Notes: generated by a model from the sequence alone, not told the origin. A stretch of DNA of 64,000 nt from Simmondsia chinensis (GCA_018398585.1 JAGTTD010000013.1:5552492-5616491); one strand, 5' to 3'. Positions 34,101-46,636 are shown, counted from the first letter of the stretch. A program made the numbers and translations.

Positions 34101-37100
34101 GTTTTTATTCCTTAGCGGTTTTCCTTGGTTAAATAAGTGTTATGACTAGATTAGAAAAATATTAAATTACTACTGCTGGAGTTCCACCTTCAGATGCGGC
34201 AGAGTTTGTGAATTCTAGATGAGTATGGTGGAGTTGAAAGGCCAGGCTCTCCCTGAGACTTGCAAGAAACTGCAGTGACTAATCAACTGGTAGCGACTTG
34301 GCAGGAAATGCATAGGATAAGCAATTTGTTTATAAGGCTGGTATCATTGCATTAGATGCAGGGATGCTAAAATTTAAAACAAAGACGCATACAAAGAGGC
34401 TATATGGTTTCTGTTTTTTTTGCTACTCATACTGATCCATTCGAAGAAGCTGCTTTCATCTTAGGGTTATTATTCTGTCGACACTAGACTTTCCAACATA
34501 TTATCCGTCTCAAGGACACTGAGCATTGACAATTACGTTTTAAATGGGTTTTACTGGAAAAAAAGCAGAGCCTGAAAGTAACTGGAGAGTAATTATGTTA
34601 GCCATGGTTTTGAATGGCCATTGCCATGGGTCATGCACATATGGGTTGCTGTTGTTGCGGTATGGTTGTGTCATAACGGCTAGCCTACTCTTGTTACATA
34701 CATAATGGCCATTATTTGATTTCATGACGTTAACTATGAGAATGAATGCTCCTGTCTTACGTTTCTGTTAATTTGTTTACTTACTGTTTTCTTTCTCTAA
34801 ACTTCCCCAAGCTTTGGCTCCCAGTTGTAAAATACTTTAGGGACTGATGAGCTAACATATTCTCTGACAGCAGAGACTATATTAGCAATGTGTGCTGGCT
34901 GTCAAACTTCCCTTGTTATATGAGATGATACCTCTGATTCTACCCTGAACTATAATGTCTATATGTGTTGTTTGTATGTTCCATTCCAGATTCTGTGCAT
35001 ATATGTCTGCTTTGTAACTTAAAGAAACGAATTTTAACTAGGTGCCATTTTGGGGGGATATGGAATGTTGAGTGGTAGCTGCTTTTTTGTTGCCCAGAAG
35101 CAGAAGATTGATGGATAGTAAGACTTCTGGACAGTGAGCAAGAAAGAGAATTTGAACATGTTTATCGAGATTATATGGTGTGATTATGATAGCTCTTGAG
35201 TTGCAGTTGTGGTTCAAGCTAAAAGGATCAGAACTGTAGCACTGGAATATGTCTGTCTGCTATATTTTCTGTGGTTTCTCATAAAATTACACTTACTGAT
35301 ATGCCCCATCATGTCATGATATAGTTTCCTATATATTTGCATTTTACCTATTTTGACCAATCTATGTTATCACTGCGTCCAACTTATCCACAACTATGTA
35401 TATATTTTTTTGTTGCATCCTTTAGTTATCATTTCTGACTCGTCTGTCATTGTAATACAGTTTTCCTATTGTATTGTCAGATGCTGGGCTGTAGGACCAG
35501 GGGGTTTTCATTTACTCGTGCTCTTTTAGGACTTGCTGCAGATGAACTTCACCTTTGCGGAGATCCAGCAGCAGTTCCTCTTATACAAGAAATGCTGAAA
35601 GTGACTGGCGATAGTGTGAAGGTATTAAATTTTTTTTCACAGGTATTTGTGGTGACGCATAATAATTTAGGCATTGGTTATGAACAAGACTCTTGCTTTC
35701 TGTCTTTTTTGGCTGTTTATTTTTTTATTTTTCTTCATTTTGTGATTGATTTCGGGGTACTTCTTTGAAATTTCATGCTCTCATTACTTGAATCATAGTT
35801 GCTTCTCTTGCTTGTAAATAGGAAAAATTGGTTTATTTCACGTACATTTACTCAAATGGAGGAAAAACAAACTAAACAAAGTCCATCTGAATTACACAGA
35901 GGTCTGGCATTTTTTGGGTCAAGCTGCTGTTTTTGTATGATGTGATATACCTACATTGAAGAATTGCCTTTGTTGTAACAACAACATTCAATGCCTTTCT
36001 CCCTCTAGGTGGGGTTGGTGATATGGCTAGTATGTGATAGTGCTCTATCAAGGTCTTTTGTAAGGCAACATAATGTCTTTTTCGGTTTCCCTTCCTCTTC
36101 TTCTCTTGAAATGATTTGCTCAAATGAACTCTTTTCACATGGCATTTGTAGGTCTTGACGTCACACACCCAAACCATCTCAAGGACGTTTTCCTCGTCTT
36201 ATCCTTTCTAGGGTTGGGAGCCCTTTGGACATAGTCTCCCTTTAGGATAGTAGCCTGTAAGGGTAAGGCTGTATACATTTTACCCTTCCCAGTCCCCGCC
36301 ACAGCAGGAGCCTTTTAGGCACTGGGTTGTTGTATCCTTCACACATGTCACCTTCATCTTCTTGTGTTGATTTTTAATATTTTCTTTTATTTTTACGCCT
36401 ACACATCAATAGCAACATCATTGTCTCACTATATTCATTTTTACACATGTTTGACACTTGGTTTCCCTACATTGCTAGTGAGCCTTTGGTCTAGTGATTA
36501 AAATACTATCACGGTTAAGGACCTAGGACATGAGGTCCGAGGTTCAAGTCCTGTTACCCCCAAAACTCGCTTACGTATGAGAAAAAGTTTTCCCATCAGT
36601 TCAACTATTTAGCATATAAGCTCTAATTGCCATTCTATAGAATTTTCGCTTGAGTGTTCGTGGGATTTTATAATGGCAAAGAGCCTATAAATGTTGCTTC
36701 AATCACGTGTCCCGTATCTACAGCAATTTCTTTGTCACTTTGAAACGTTGACCAAGATATTTAACCACTACACTATGTGATGGCTTCTTTTGATCAATGA
36801 TGACCTCCACTTTGCCACTTATGCTCTTGATTTTCGTTCTACTAAATTGAAAACCCTTTTGTTCCCAATATTTCCCTTCAAAATTAAGTTAAGCATTGAC
36901 ACCCTCGTTAGATTCTCCACCAACACAAATGTCACCGGGAAAAAGAAAACAACAAGGTACCTCATCTCAATTGTGCCCAGCATGAACCTCCATTACAGAA
37001 GAGGAAAGGTATGGACTTAGAGATCTGCTATTTTGTTGACGTATTGCTATAGGAAATTCCCCAATTATCCCTTGGATGTTCTCAACGGGTCAACACACTA

Positions 37101-40100
37101 CCGTATACATCCTTAATAGCTTGTTTATATGCCTCTTGAGCCCCTCACTTCTCCAACACCCGTTAAATGGACCTCCCCTTGAACCTAATCATACATTTTC
37201 TTGCAACAACGAAACTATGCATGCCTCTTTCCTTCAAATGATATCTGTATACCGACCTTCTCAATTGGAAAGTAGATTCTACAGTCCCTCGTTGGAAGCG
37301 AAATTGGTTTCCAGGATATGGGCATCTGGTGAAAGCTCTGTCAATGAATTTTCTAAATTTGTATATTTGAGAGCTTTCTTGTTTCGGTTGTCAGGGATGT
37401 TCATCAGTCTGAACCTGGATCCAAGTGAGGACTGAAGATTGGGAAGAGTCTAGACATCGGACCAAGGGTGGGCCTTGTGATGCAGTTTCAGTCCCAATAT
37501 TGGACTCTATTATCCGGTCCGGTCTGAGTTTTGGTCCAGTCTGAAATTTTACACTTTTAAGATGTTTATTGCTCCAAACCCAGACTGGACATAGGCTGGC
37601 AAAGGTTAGAATCAAGGATGGACGATTGAACTAAATAATTACCACTTTGATCCTATATAAATAGCCTAGTCTGGTCTGAAATTTCGATTTGTTCCCCAAT
37701 TTGCAGACCACTACCTGTCATAATATGATGGGCAGTAGGTTCAAATTGTTCTGCTTGTGAATTTGCATGCGTGTTATGTAGGTGGGATATTGGCAGCTTG
37801 AATTGTCACTGAAAATATGTGCTATATATTCAATGCAAGCTTGTAAAATTGGTGCCACTCAATTTTCTTTATCTGTAATGATTGCAAAAGAGGGTATGAT
37901 GAGCTGCTAGTTGCAGCTGGAAGTTCTGCCGGTACGTTGTTTGTGCTTCTGACTCTTCCTTAAGACTGCAATATGAAAAGCCTTACATACTATGTTGTAC
38001 CTTTTGAGTTCATGGGAATTCAAATTTGGAATATTCGCTCTTACCTCCTTATATGTGTCTTTGTTGGGCTCAACGGAGGACCCATGTATTTTTATTCTGG
38101 TATCTTTGGGGAATTCACCTATCATTTTTATGGTCTGTACATAGTCCTAGGTGGTGGTAGTTGTTTCAAACTTATGAAGATGACGGTGGTGAATGATCTG
38201 ATGAATGTGCACTGTAGTTATTACGATTGAATTGGAACTACTTTACTTTCTGTGCCCTCGTATAATGATTTTTTTGGGAGTAGGGGGGAGTCTAGTCTGT
38301 ATTTAGAATACTTTGTATTGAACTTTCTGTGTTATATCATCTCTAAGCTGTTTTATTTCTTTGCAGGTCCAATATTATGAGAGGCTGTCACCATTGGTGC
38401 CACTGGAAGTACCCCTGCGATCTTTCTCTGAAATAAGAAAGGGTGACTGTATTGTCACCTTTTCTCGTCGTGAAATATACAAACTCAAGGTAAGATATCA
38501 GCTTCTACTTCTCTCTCCTTCCTTTGTTTCCTCTTCCTCTTGATTTGTGTTTTAGTTTCCTTTGTGAAAATTATTTGGAGGCTTAGTACACTTCCATTTA
38601 TACATGAGTTGCACATGGTTGTTCTATCTTATAAGGCCAAGCATGACACCGATTGTAATCATCTTCATTGCCAGAGGTCCCATTTATGCTCATCAACCTT
38701 GTGGATTCACTCCTGTCACTGCAATCATTAATGTAGATGATGTCTCTGTAATGCTTTCTCATGTTTGCAACACACTTTGACAGTGGGCTGGACAAAGAGT
38801 TGGACAATGATATAGAGAATGGTTGATTTAAAAACAATATTGGTGAATCATCATATTTAATGAGAACCTGATCCTTGTGATTTAAAGGAACTTTTAAAAA
38901 GAGCATGTGATATTGTTGAGGATTGTATGTTCCTTTTCTTGGGTTGATACTTGATATTGGATGTAGAAGGAAGTTGCCTTTTCTCTAGGAAATTTGAAAA
39001 TATTAGCAGATGGAGAAGGAAGCTGCCTTTTCAAAATTTTTTTGTCACCATGTCTTTTGTTTTTCCTTTGTTTCCTGATACATAATTCAGCATGCAAGCA
39101 GGAAATTTTTTGGACAACTTTCGATTGTAGTGGAAACACGGCACATGCAGCTATTTGAAGTGGACTAGGAAAAGACGAGACAAATTACGAATTGTGCTCA
39201 TGAGGGTCCTTTTAAAAGTTCTTACTATTTGGGATGGTGAAAGGGCCGTGAAACATATGTCACCGTTGTGCAATTCGGATCGAGCGCATGATACGGTTTG
39301 TCTACATATTCTAGATAGATTGCAAGTGGGCACAACATTATCTTCTCTCTCTTCCTTTTGTGTCTTTTGGGGTGGGGGGAAGGGTTTAGCAGTGCTGTTG
39401 ATATTGAGATGTTACTACTGTGATACCTTCTGCTCAGTATCATTTTGGAGCATCAAATTTATATTAGATCAAATGTTGAAATTTTATGTCTGATTCTACT
39501 TCTATAGTTTCACATACCAACTCATCGTATTGAACTTGACATTCTTTTCTGTTGGTGCTAGAAAAGAATAGAAAGTGAGGGGAAGCATCTGTGTTCTGTT
39601 GTTTATGGATCACTGCCCCCAGAAACTCGAACAAGACAGGTAATGATGCCTTACTATAACTTTTCATATATTGCATTATGTCTAATACATTGTATATCAT
39701 GTTTTCATGTGGCGATGGACTCTTCACCCCTTTTGCTGCTACTCTTGAGTGTATCTGTTCCATTTGCATTGAGACGATCTCTTACATTTGACGACAAAGT
39801 TTGAGCATTGCAGGCCCTTTATTTACCTTTCATATGCATATCTTGTCCCCGTAGCATAAAAAGGAATTGGATAAGGAAATTACTCCTCATTCTTAGGCTC
39901 TTCAGGGTCCATGCATTTGTTTGGTGTGTCCAGGTTTTATAAAGTTGAGTGTCATAATACAGCACTGAAACTGTCTTATCTCTCAATTTTTGAGTTTGAC
40001 TATACATATATTGTTTCTTTTTTCCAATCTATGCTGAATTAATATCTCTGAAAGATATGGGACCTTTAAACCGTTGTTATCTTGTGCGACAAAATTTGAA

Positions 40101-43100
40101 CTGTTTCGTTGGCCAACTTTTTAGAGTAAATGTGTCTCGTGAGGGTTCCATGCGTGCATTATCAAGAAGTTATGACAATATCCTAAGTTCAACATTTGGT
40201 TAGGATTGCAGGCAACAATGTTCAACGATGCAACCAGTGAATTCGATGTTCTTGTAGCTAGTGATGCAATTGGGATGGGCCTCAATCTAAATATTTCTAG
40301 GATCATATTCTCAACATTGAAGAAATATGATGGTCTAGTTATGAGAGACCTCACTGTCCCAGAGATCAAGCAAATAGCAGGTATGTGATTGCCAATGTTT
40401 TTTAATGGATTTGTATGGTGTTATTTTTTTCAGCTGCAAAGCAAAAAGCATAAAGATCTCGACTGTCACAGTCTTGAGTGGAGTCTTGTCGAGTATTTGA
40501 CTCCTTTAGTCACTGATGAGGAAAAATAAATATTTTAGTGTCACTAAGCAGTGACATATTTCTTACTTGCGGGTTTGGTTAGTATTTAGTAATCACATGC
40601 CTCGGCCCTTGTGACAGGTCATCATGTGATGATGATTGTGATTCTTAGTGATGGTTTTGCCAAACTGTTATATATCACTTGGCCTGTAGGAGAGTATCTA
40701 ACTGATATACTATGTTTTCTCATCAGCAAAATTTCTATTCAACTTATTGGAGTTGGATATTCTTAGGATCTCCTATGTTTGTTGATTTTCAGTTAAGTCT
40801 CCTTTTTTGCAACTTGAGCAATTAATTTTGAAGACCTCCTGCTGATATAGATTGTCATATGAGGGTATATACGAAACATCACTTTGGAGTCTTAACCTCC
40901 GAATAGCTTACACATTCTAAACGCATTTTCATGGACATGGCTTTTCTCACAAGTAGAGTGAGCCTGTCGTGCAACTTATTTATAGTCTACAGGTTCTTGC
41001 TATAAATGCAAGGTTTGGATATGAAATGCTGGTGGCTGGCTCAGTTTGGTGATTTGGAAAGTTTGAACTACTTTCATCTTGAAAATTTAAACGTGGAAGG
41101 GAAGATGTGACCGGAATTTGCAGCTAGAATGAAAGGGGTCTCTGCACTTTTCTTGCATTTCAGTTTGAAAGAGTTTATCATCTGCCTCGTATGGACATAG
41201 CATAAGATAACAAAAACCCTGAAAGAAGGTGTCTTAGAAGGGAAACCTTGGCCATTTGCTTGGTTCTGATGTATTATTTTGATTGTTTGTATGCCTGTGA
41301 TGGTTCAACATTCAATTGTTGCTTGAATTATGGACCTTGATTGCAGGAAGAGCTGGCCGGTATGGGTCAAAATATCCTGCTGGTGAAGTGACTTGTCTGG
41401 ATGCAGAGGATCTGCCATTGCTTCATTCATCCCTTGAGTTGCCATCCCCAGACCTTGAGGTGATTGTTCTTTCGCTGAAGTAGCTGCAGAGATAATATGC
41501 ATCTGATTTATGCTTTCTTTTGGCCACTGACGTACTTTATATGGACAACAGTGTCACAGTATCTTTCAACCCACTTTTGATTCTATAATGTGAATTTATT
41601 GCATAAGTTTATAACGGTTATAATAATTCTTGATGCGGATCTGATATTGTAATGCAGCGTGCTGGGCTGTTTCCTACATATGATCTCTTGCTCATGTATT
41701 CAAGAACAAATTTGCAAAACGGGATTCACCAGATATTGGTAAGAATAGACTGCACACAGTCCCTTCTCCCAAAATGAAAAGAAATGAGGAAAAAAAAGGT
41801 TATTTTGTCAGCCAGTTTGTTGATAGTGCAGACTAACCTATTACTGCTTCTAGTTCATCTTTTGATCCAAATCTATGTTAGGGTGGTTCTATGCAGAACC
41901 AGAGATAAAGGTACTTGCTGCTCTTTGAACAAGGGCAAGTAGGAAACCAAATAGTATCATTGTCTTATTTGATAATTGATATGTATTATTTGGCTGTGAA
42001 GAATTTCAGATTTGATTTTCTATTGTAACCCCCTTTTTACTCGTTGGAGGAGGTGGGTAGAGGAAGAGGATTTAAAGCAAGGTCTTACTCTTCATTTATC
42101 GCTGCAATCTATGTTATTTTGGACATGTCATTGGAAAACTATATATCCAAGATTTCAATCCCCAACCTCATAAAGCCACTCTGGTAAATTATTTGGCTGT
42201 GGGACTTGAAAAGCTTTTGTTGAGCACAGATTGTTACTGACACAACAATGTCATTTCTTCAATTCTACTTACATGAATTTGGCAGTTTAGAATTTGTGTT
42301 GCTACCTTTCATAGAGTTATGTTGTGTGGAATTCAATCTTCTTACTTTAATGGCTATTTCTAGGTTTTTTATTTTATTTTATTTGTTGATCATTTCTGAA
42401 GTTACTATTTTAGTCTTACTTCTATGTTTGTGCAGGAGCACTTTCTGGAGAATGCCAAACTGTCTTCAAACTACTTTATTGCTGATTGTGAAGAGATGTT
42501 GGTATGTGTTCTCATTTATTGTCAACTAATATTGCGTCCCAGTTTTTGAAGTAGAAACAGAGTGACATATTTCTTGAAATCTTGCCGTTTGATTTGTCAA
42601 TGAAGTGCCACCATGTACAAAAGCTGAAACTTACAGGTGCTATGTGAGAAGGTCAAGTTGATGAGAACTAACCTTGTCAAGAAGGGTAGGGGGAGACCCG
42701 AAAAGACTTGGTGTGGTCAATGAAGACCTTGTTTCATTAAATACCTAGAGGGAAAAGGCTTTGACTGTTGTTGTCATTATTATTGTTTATTAACTTTTCT
42801 GCTAATAAAGTTTTATCGATACCAGAAAGTTGCTGCTGTTATTGACGAGCTGCCCCTTGGATTACAGGAAAAGTACCTTTTCTGTATCAGGTAATAATTT
42901 CTCTGCCTACTCTTAGTAACATTCAGTCATGCACCCTAGCTTGCATCACATGAATTTTAATGATCAAAGCAGTTGTGGAACTGCTTAATCCAATGACTCC
43001 ACTGAGGGAGATCTATTTGTTTATGTCGATTACTTTCTCTTTTCAGTTTTTGTTGATGGACATTGTTGATTATGCATCTGTGCACTGGAATTTATGTAAT

Positions 43101-44870
43101 ATCAAGTTGTGCAAGTGAGACATGCATAAATGTACTAAGTAATACAGGTTGCAGAAATAATAAATGTAATCATTATTTTATGGTCATGATTTTCCTGAGA
43201 TTAGTAATATGTTATTGCTGGTTATCTGGGTAAGCAGACTAGCATTTAGAAGCCACCAGGAGATGATGCTAATAATCTCGAATCTATGTTGTTGTTTGAA
43301 GGTCATTGCTTCCATGCCAGCATTATTGATGCTAACCATGTGGATATATATTGACCAAGGAATTAAATCTTGGTTTGGGTTACATGGCAGCATTGTGGAC
43401 CTTACGTGGCAAATAGTTGCGATTGCATTTTATTTTTTAAGGGAAGAGTCCCTTTTAGGCCTCATGTTTGCACAAACTTGAATGAATAGCTACAGAGTCA
43501 TTTATTTTTTACCACTTTAATAGTGTTTAGCCGCATATGTGCACACTTACAGATACTTCAATAAATAAACTACAATATATATGCATAAAAGAGGCCATTA
43601 TGAAAGCACTGTCACGTTTCATCCTTTAAATTCCCTGGCACTGGCCATATTTCTGCATAAAAACTCAAGCATTTTTAGAAAATCTGCTAATCTTTGTTCT
43701 TTGATAAACTGATCTATACTTGTTTGTTAAATCAATTTTGCAGCCCAGTTGACATGAATGACGATATATCCTCACAAGGGCTGGTGCAGGTTAGAACCAT
43801 CTGACTGTTCTATTACTGTATGTGCTTGTTTTTTGTGGATGGATATTACAAGTCATCTTATTTTTGGTTAATCAGTTTGCGCGGACCTATGCAAAGAAAG
43901 GTATTGTTCGGCTAAAGGAAATATTTACGCCAGGAACTCTTCAAGTGCCTAAGACACCTACTGCTCTTCAAGAGCTCGAGTCGATTCACAAGGTAACCAG
44001 CTTTATTGGCGGCTTTATTTGATATTCCCAAGTAGCAAAATTAAGATATTTTGCATGTTTGGGTATGTGAATTCTTCATAACTGAAGCTTTTACTTGTTA
44101 GGGAGATGCATAGCTTGTTTGGTTGGACCTAGAACTGCCGTTTATTCAGTCTGAGAATAACAAAATATTTTAAGCATGAAATTAAATCGTGCTTCTCAGT
44201 CACGGTGTCGTGGAAGCGCGTGTCGCAGATGTTGCCTAATGGTTCGCATTGATTGTGTTGGGTTCTTTTTAAGGGACCATAAGTTGTTTTATGACACCTG
44301 CTTGTAGAAATTTGAATGAAATACCCATCCGTGGACCCAATTTAAACCCACTTATGATCTAACCGTTAAAAATTATATCACCGACTTAACATTAATCCTA
44401 CTCTAGGAGTTGAATGGACAGAATTATAATTGTACATGAACTAAATTGACACAGTTGAAAGTACAAAGACTAAATTGACATATTGGACAAAGTACATCGA
44501 TCTCTGGTATAAATAACATTAATATCTACCACTCCGTTTAGTGTAACGCCTTCTCAAATATTGGTTTTTGCTGTTGGAAGGTACTGGAGCTCTATGTTTG
44601 GTTGAGTTTTCGGTTGGATGACTCATTCCTAGACCGTGAACTGGCGGCTTCACAGAAGGCTATTTGCAGCACGTAAATACTGTTACCCCATTAGTGCTTC
44701 TAATATCTCAACATTGTCGCGTAATTTATGATCTTAATTTATTTTGATGATCTTGTAGGTTAATCGAGGAGTTCCTCGAACAATTGGGATGGCAACAGCC
44801 AAGAGCCAGAAAGCTACCATTCCGAAACAATCTGTCTTTGTTTTCCAAGCATATAACGCGACACCTTTAG
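28192..44870 (+). CDS. SUV3: SUV3-type ATP-dependent RNA helicase, mitochondrial (DExH16-like)
   Basis: Sixteen exons: 28192-28252, 30630-30747, 32302-32423, 33853-34043, 35481-35621, 38367-38489, 39562-39639, 40212-40380, 41347-41459, 41658-41738, 42436-42501, 42826-42890, 43744-43789, 43876-43992, 44581-44672, 44759-44870. Phases close throughout and give 564 aa, close to Arabidopsis SUV3. The N terminus [15 protein letters not shown] is Arg/Leu/Ser-rich, like a mitochondrial presequence. Helicase motif I GPTNSGKT lies at about 81-88, motif II is DEIQ (161-164) as usual in SUV3, then [18 protein letters not shown] and motif VI QIAGRAGR (332-339). The SUV3 C-terminal domain follows ([11 protein letters not shown]). 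The family unwinds RNA and RNA/DNA with ATP and serves mitochondrial RNA surveillance and decay. Intron 4 starts with GC, the other introns with GT. Intron 1 holds several SINEs in the sense direction, intron 2 a LINE reverse-transcriptase fragment, and introns 3 and 5 MITE or SINE pieces. It is transcribed towards the kinase gene, 3.7 kb away. Confidence 0.95.
28463..28684 (+). mobile_element. 5S-headed SINE in SUV3 intron 1, nested in a tRNA-SINE tail
   Basis: It starts CTAATGCATCAGATCCCATT inside the 5S-like part, keeps AAGTTAAACGTGCCTGGGCG, AAGATGGGTGACCTCC and GAAGTCC, then the body (AAGGCTGTGTGCATTC, GGGAGCCCTTGAGGCACTAG) and TTGTTG tail. An 18-bp duplication TTTATTTTTACATTGGTA (28445-28462 and 28685-28702) flanks it. 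The duplicated target is the 3' tail of the minus-strand tRNA-derived SINE at 28685-28790. Confidence 0.88.
28685..28790 (-). mobile_element. tRNA-derived SINE
   Basis: On the minus strand TAGCCTAGTGGTTGGA (A box region) is followed about 30 bp later by CCGGGTTTGATCCC (B box), then CCCACCTTACCAATGTAAAA. Its 3' tail continues at 28440-28462 beyond the later 5S-headed SINE. A relative lies at 29317-29440. Confidence 0.6.
28836..28933 (-). mobile_element. SINE body fragment
   Basis: On the minus strand: TAGGGTTGGAGGCCCTCATA, GGGGTAAGGCTGCGTACATT. This is the central body of the 5S-headed SINE family; head and tail are gone. Confidence 0.55.
29317..29440 (-). mobile_element. tRNA-derived SINE
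   Basis: On the minus strand ATAGCCTAGCAGTGAGG (A box region), CTCGGTTCAATCCA (B box), then CCCACCTTATCAATGTAAAA and a poly-A-rich tail. Same family as 28685-28790. Confidence 0.6.
29966..30150 (+). mobile_element. 5S-headed SINE, 5' truncated
   Basis: It starts inside the 5S part (GAGTGCTTGGGCGAGAGTAG, ACGATGGGTGATTTCCTGG, GAAGTCTTCGTGTTGCACC), then CCTCAGGTTGGGGGTTCTC, a GACGGTTGCGTATATC body and GGGAGCCCTTGGGCACTGGG. Box A is partly lost. It lies in SUV3 intron 1, sense. Confidence 0.8.
30272..30539 (+). mobile_element. 5S-headed SINE, full length
   Basis: Flanked by the perfect 20-bp duplication TGTTTTGCATTTCCGTTTCC (30252-30271 and 30540-30559). Leader with GAACTTTATATAACCAG, 5S part GCACTAATGCACCGGATCCC, AAGTTAAGCGCGCTTGGGCG, CAGGATGGGTGAGCTCCTGG, then CCTATAAGGTTGGGGGTCCT, ATATGGCTGCGTACATCC and a TTGCTGTTG tail. 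The 5S similarity is the best in the window. SUV3 intron 1, sense, 90 bp before exon 2. Confidence 0.92.
31840..32060 (+). mobile_element. LINE reverse-transcriptase fragment in SUV3 intron 2
   Basis: The frame holding [11 protein letters not shown] and then [10 protein letters not shown] (31930-31959) matches the conserved early reverse-transcriptase block of plant L1-type LINEs (ILDAxLIANE, then [13 protein letters not shown]). A stop and a frame change lie between them. Decayed. Confidence 0.6.
32480..32690. mobile_element. Foldback MITE, family C, in SUV3 intron 3
   Basis: TAGTTTTTCACTCAAAAGTA, ATCCCTCTCACAAAAAT on the left and AGTGAGGGGGTAAAGTATTT, GTTTTTGAATCAAAGGATAG on the right are inverted arms. 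Family shared with 33490-33790 and 45905-46535. Confidence 0.5.
33490..33790. mobile_element. Foldback MITE, family C
   Basis: AACTCCCTTGTTTTATGACT, ACACCCTCATAAAAATAAAA and the complementary end TAGGAGTTTTCTGTAATTTA then CCCTAA. The outer end lies just upstream of SUV3 exon 4. Confidence 0.5.
36211..36332 (+). mobile_element. SINE body and tail fragment
   Basis: GGGTTGGGAGCCCTTTGGAC, GGGTAAGGCTGTATACATTT, CCCAGTCCCCGC, AGGAGCCTTTTAGGCACTGG, GTTGTTGTA. The 5S part is missing. In SUV3 intron 5, sense. Confidence 0.7.
36478..36690 (+). mobile_element. tRNA-derived SINE in SUV3 intron 5
   Basis: TTTGGTCTAGTGATTAAAAT (A box region) is followed about 45 bp later by CCGAGGTTCAAGTCCTG (B box). The spacing suits a tRNA-like head. 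The body runs on with TATGAGAAAAAGTTTTCCC; the 3' end is uncertain. Confidence 0.5.
37445..37700. repeat. GGTCCGG-rich degenerate repeat
   Basis: Contains ATCCGGTCCGGTCTGAG, TTGGTCCAGTCTGAAATT and CCTAGTCTGGTCTGAAATT. Resembles 9960-10255. Confidence 0.3.
44330..44525. mobile_element. Foldback MITE fragment, family D
   Basis: TGAACTAAATTGACACAGTT, AAGTACAAAGACTAAATTG and GACAAAGTACATCGA match the right arm of the element at 54960-55290. In SUV3 intron 14, ending about 55 bp before exon 15. Confidence 0.45.
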
Positions 44871-45678
44871 GCTACAATCTTCTGTGAATCTGTTCACTCA
44901 GGCAATATGAAAGATTCATTTGTCATTTTTATGGCAGTTGACACTGCTGTTTTTGCAGTCATACTAGATGCTGCAGGAGCGGAGTCCCGGTCCTTGGCTA
45001 TCCATATTGAGTACCGTATACGCAGTAAAAATTATTGGTCATAGAAAGAGCTTTTTTTTTACAAAGAGTGTTATCCAGGACGCATTCTGCATCACTCCGA
45101 GTTTATAGTTCTTTATAAACAGTACAGTTCTTTGTCTCCCAATTTGAAGTCTTTTTTTATCGCTTTTGTCTTTTTTTTTTTTGTTGAGTTTATGAGTAGA
45201 GGATGGAACTGCAAACACTAAACCGGTTTCAAACATATTCTCCTTTATTTTCTCGGAAGAAACGGGAAACTGCAAACTCAGAGTGATACTGAATTAGTCC
45301 TAAGTATTGTCCTCCTACAATCTAATGATATTTTTACGTGTATTGGATACTCAAATGGGTTACAGTTGATGTTCGATGCTCGCTTATGTCCTAAGAGAAG
45401 ACAGGAACTAGCACTTTCCTGGCCTCCTCACGGTGGAGTTTCGATCCTCCGAACCCAATTGCCTTTTCTTTAGGTAAGTGGGGTTGAACTTATTATCATT
45501 TCTCTGACTACACTTACCTTGCGTTTAGAAACATCATTACATTGTAATTTGTACATCGAATTGACTTTAAGACATTAATTTTTTGCTACTCCTTGTAACA
45601 TTGTAATGTTAACCCAAGTTGGGAGTAAAAGCAAAGTTACCATATTGTTTCACTTTAGCCTGCTGTGGTTTGCCTTTT

Positions 45679-45681
<3 letters not shown>
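44871..45681. other. SUV3 3' region, otherwise empty
   Basis: Holds the SUV3 3' untranslated region; its end is not marked by a clear signal. No other feature recognised. Confidence 0.4.

Positions 45682-45729
<48 letters not shown>
45682..45729. repeat. (AT)24 microsatellite
   Basis: About 48 bp of uninterrupted AT dinucleotides between the convergent SUV3 and kinase genes. Confidence 0.95.
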
Positions 45730-45732
<3 letters not shown>

Positions 45733-45904
45733 GTGTTCTTATGAGAGAGTGAATGGGCGGCCAAGATTTATTAAACATTAAAAAAACTTAATAATTTACG
45801 GCCCATACTTCTTCATAGGGCAGAAAGAAAGAAAGAGCAGAGGAGGGTAATTGTTTTTTTTTTTAAATACTCAATAAATTTTGAACGTTAATTGTTATTT
45901 TTTT

Positions 45905-46535
45905 AGGGTAAATTATAGAAAAATCTCCTAACTTTTGTTTCAATAATAGAAAATTTTTTCTCACAAATAAAACTACTCACTAAACCTCCTTACTTTTGAA
46001 AATTTTACTTTGTTTCCAAATAACTTTTTTTAATCATTTTGCCTTTTAAAATAAAATAGCTAAGTATTTAATTTTATTTTTAGGTAATGATTTTATATTT
46101 TGAAGAAAAATAAGGGTTTTTTTATATTTTTAAAAAGGGGGGGTTTTTATATTTATAAAAATTATTATTTTAATTAATTATAGTAGTGATATTATAATAT
46201 TAATAAAAAAATATTATATTTTATATTATAATATTTTTTATAAAAATTTTAAAAATATTTTTTATCTACTGAATTTATAATAATATTACTATAATTAATT
46301 AAATAATTATATTTTTATAAATATAGAAAATTTTCTTAATTCTTTTGCTAAAAGCATAAAATTTTTAATTTTTATCTAATAATATAAAATTCCTTCTAAA
46401 ACGGTCAAAAATAAGTTGCATGGAGATTAATTGATAAATTTTTAAAAGTGAGGGGGTTTTGTAAGTGGCTTTATTTGTGAGGGGGGTTTTCTGTTTTTGA
46501 AACAAAGGATAGAGAATTTTCAGTAATTTACCTTT
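45905..46535. mobile_element. Foldback MITE, family C, largest copy
   Basis: GGGTAAATTATAGAAAAATC, CAATAATAGAAAATTTTTTC on the left pairs with GGGGGGTTTTCTGTTTTTGA, GAGAATTTTCAGTAATTTAC on the right. An AT-rich, itself self-complementary centre (46150-46330) lies between. No coding capacity. Confidence 0.65.
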
Positions 46536-46636
46536 TATTTTAATGTCCAAAAAATCTTGGTCGTCCATTACAATGGAGAGCCAGGATTCACCCATTTTCA
46601 TGCTCTCACCCTCTCATAAAAACGTCGTCTTATATT

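Noticed and set aside
36478..36560. Functional tRNA gene
   Set aside because: Pol III boxes are present but the acceptor and anticodon stems do not pair; better read as a tRNA-derived SINE.
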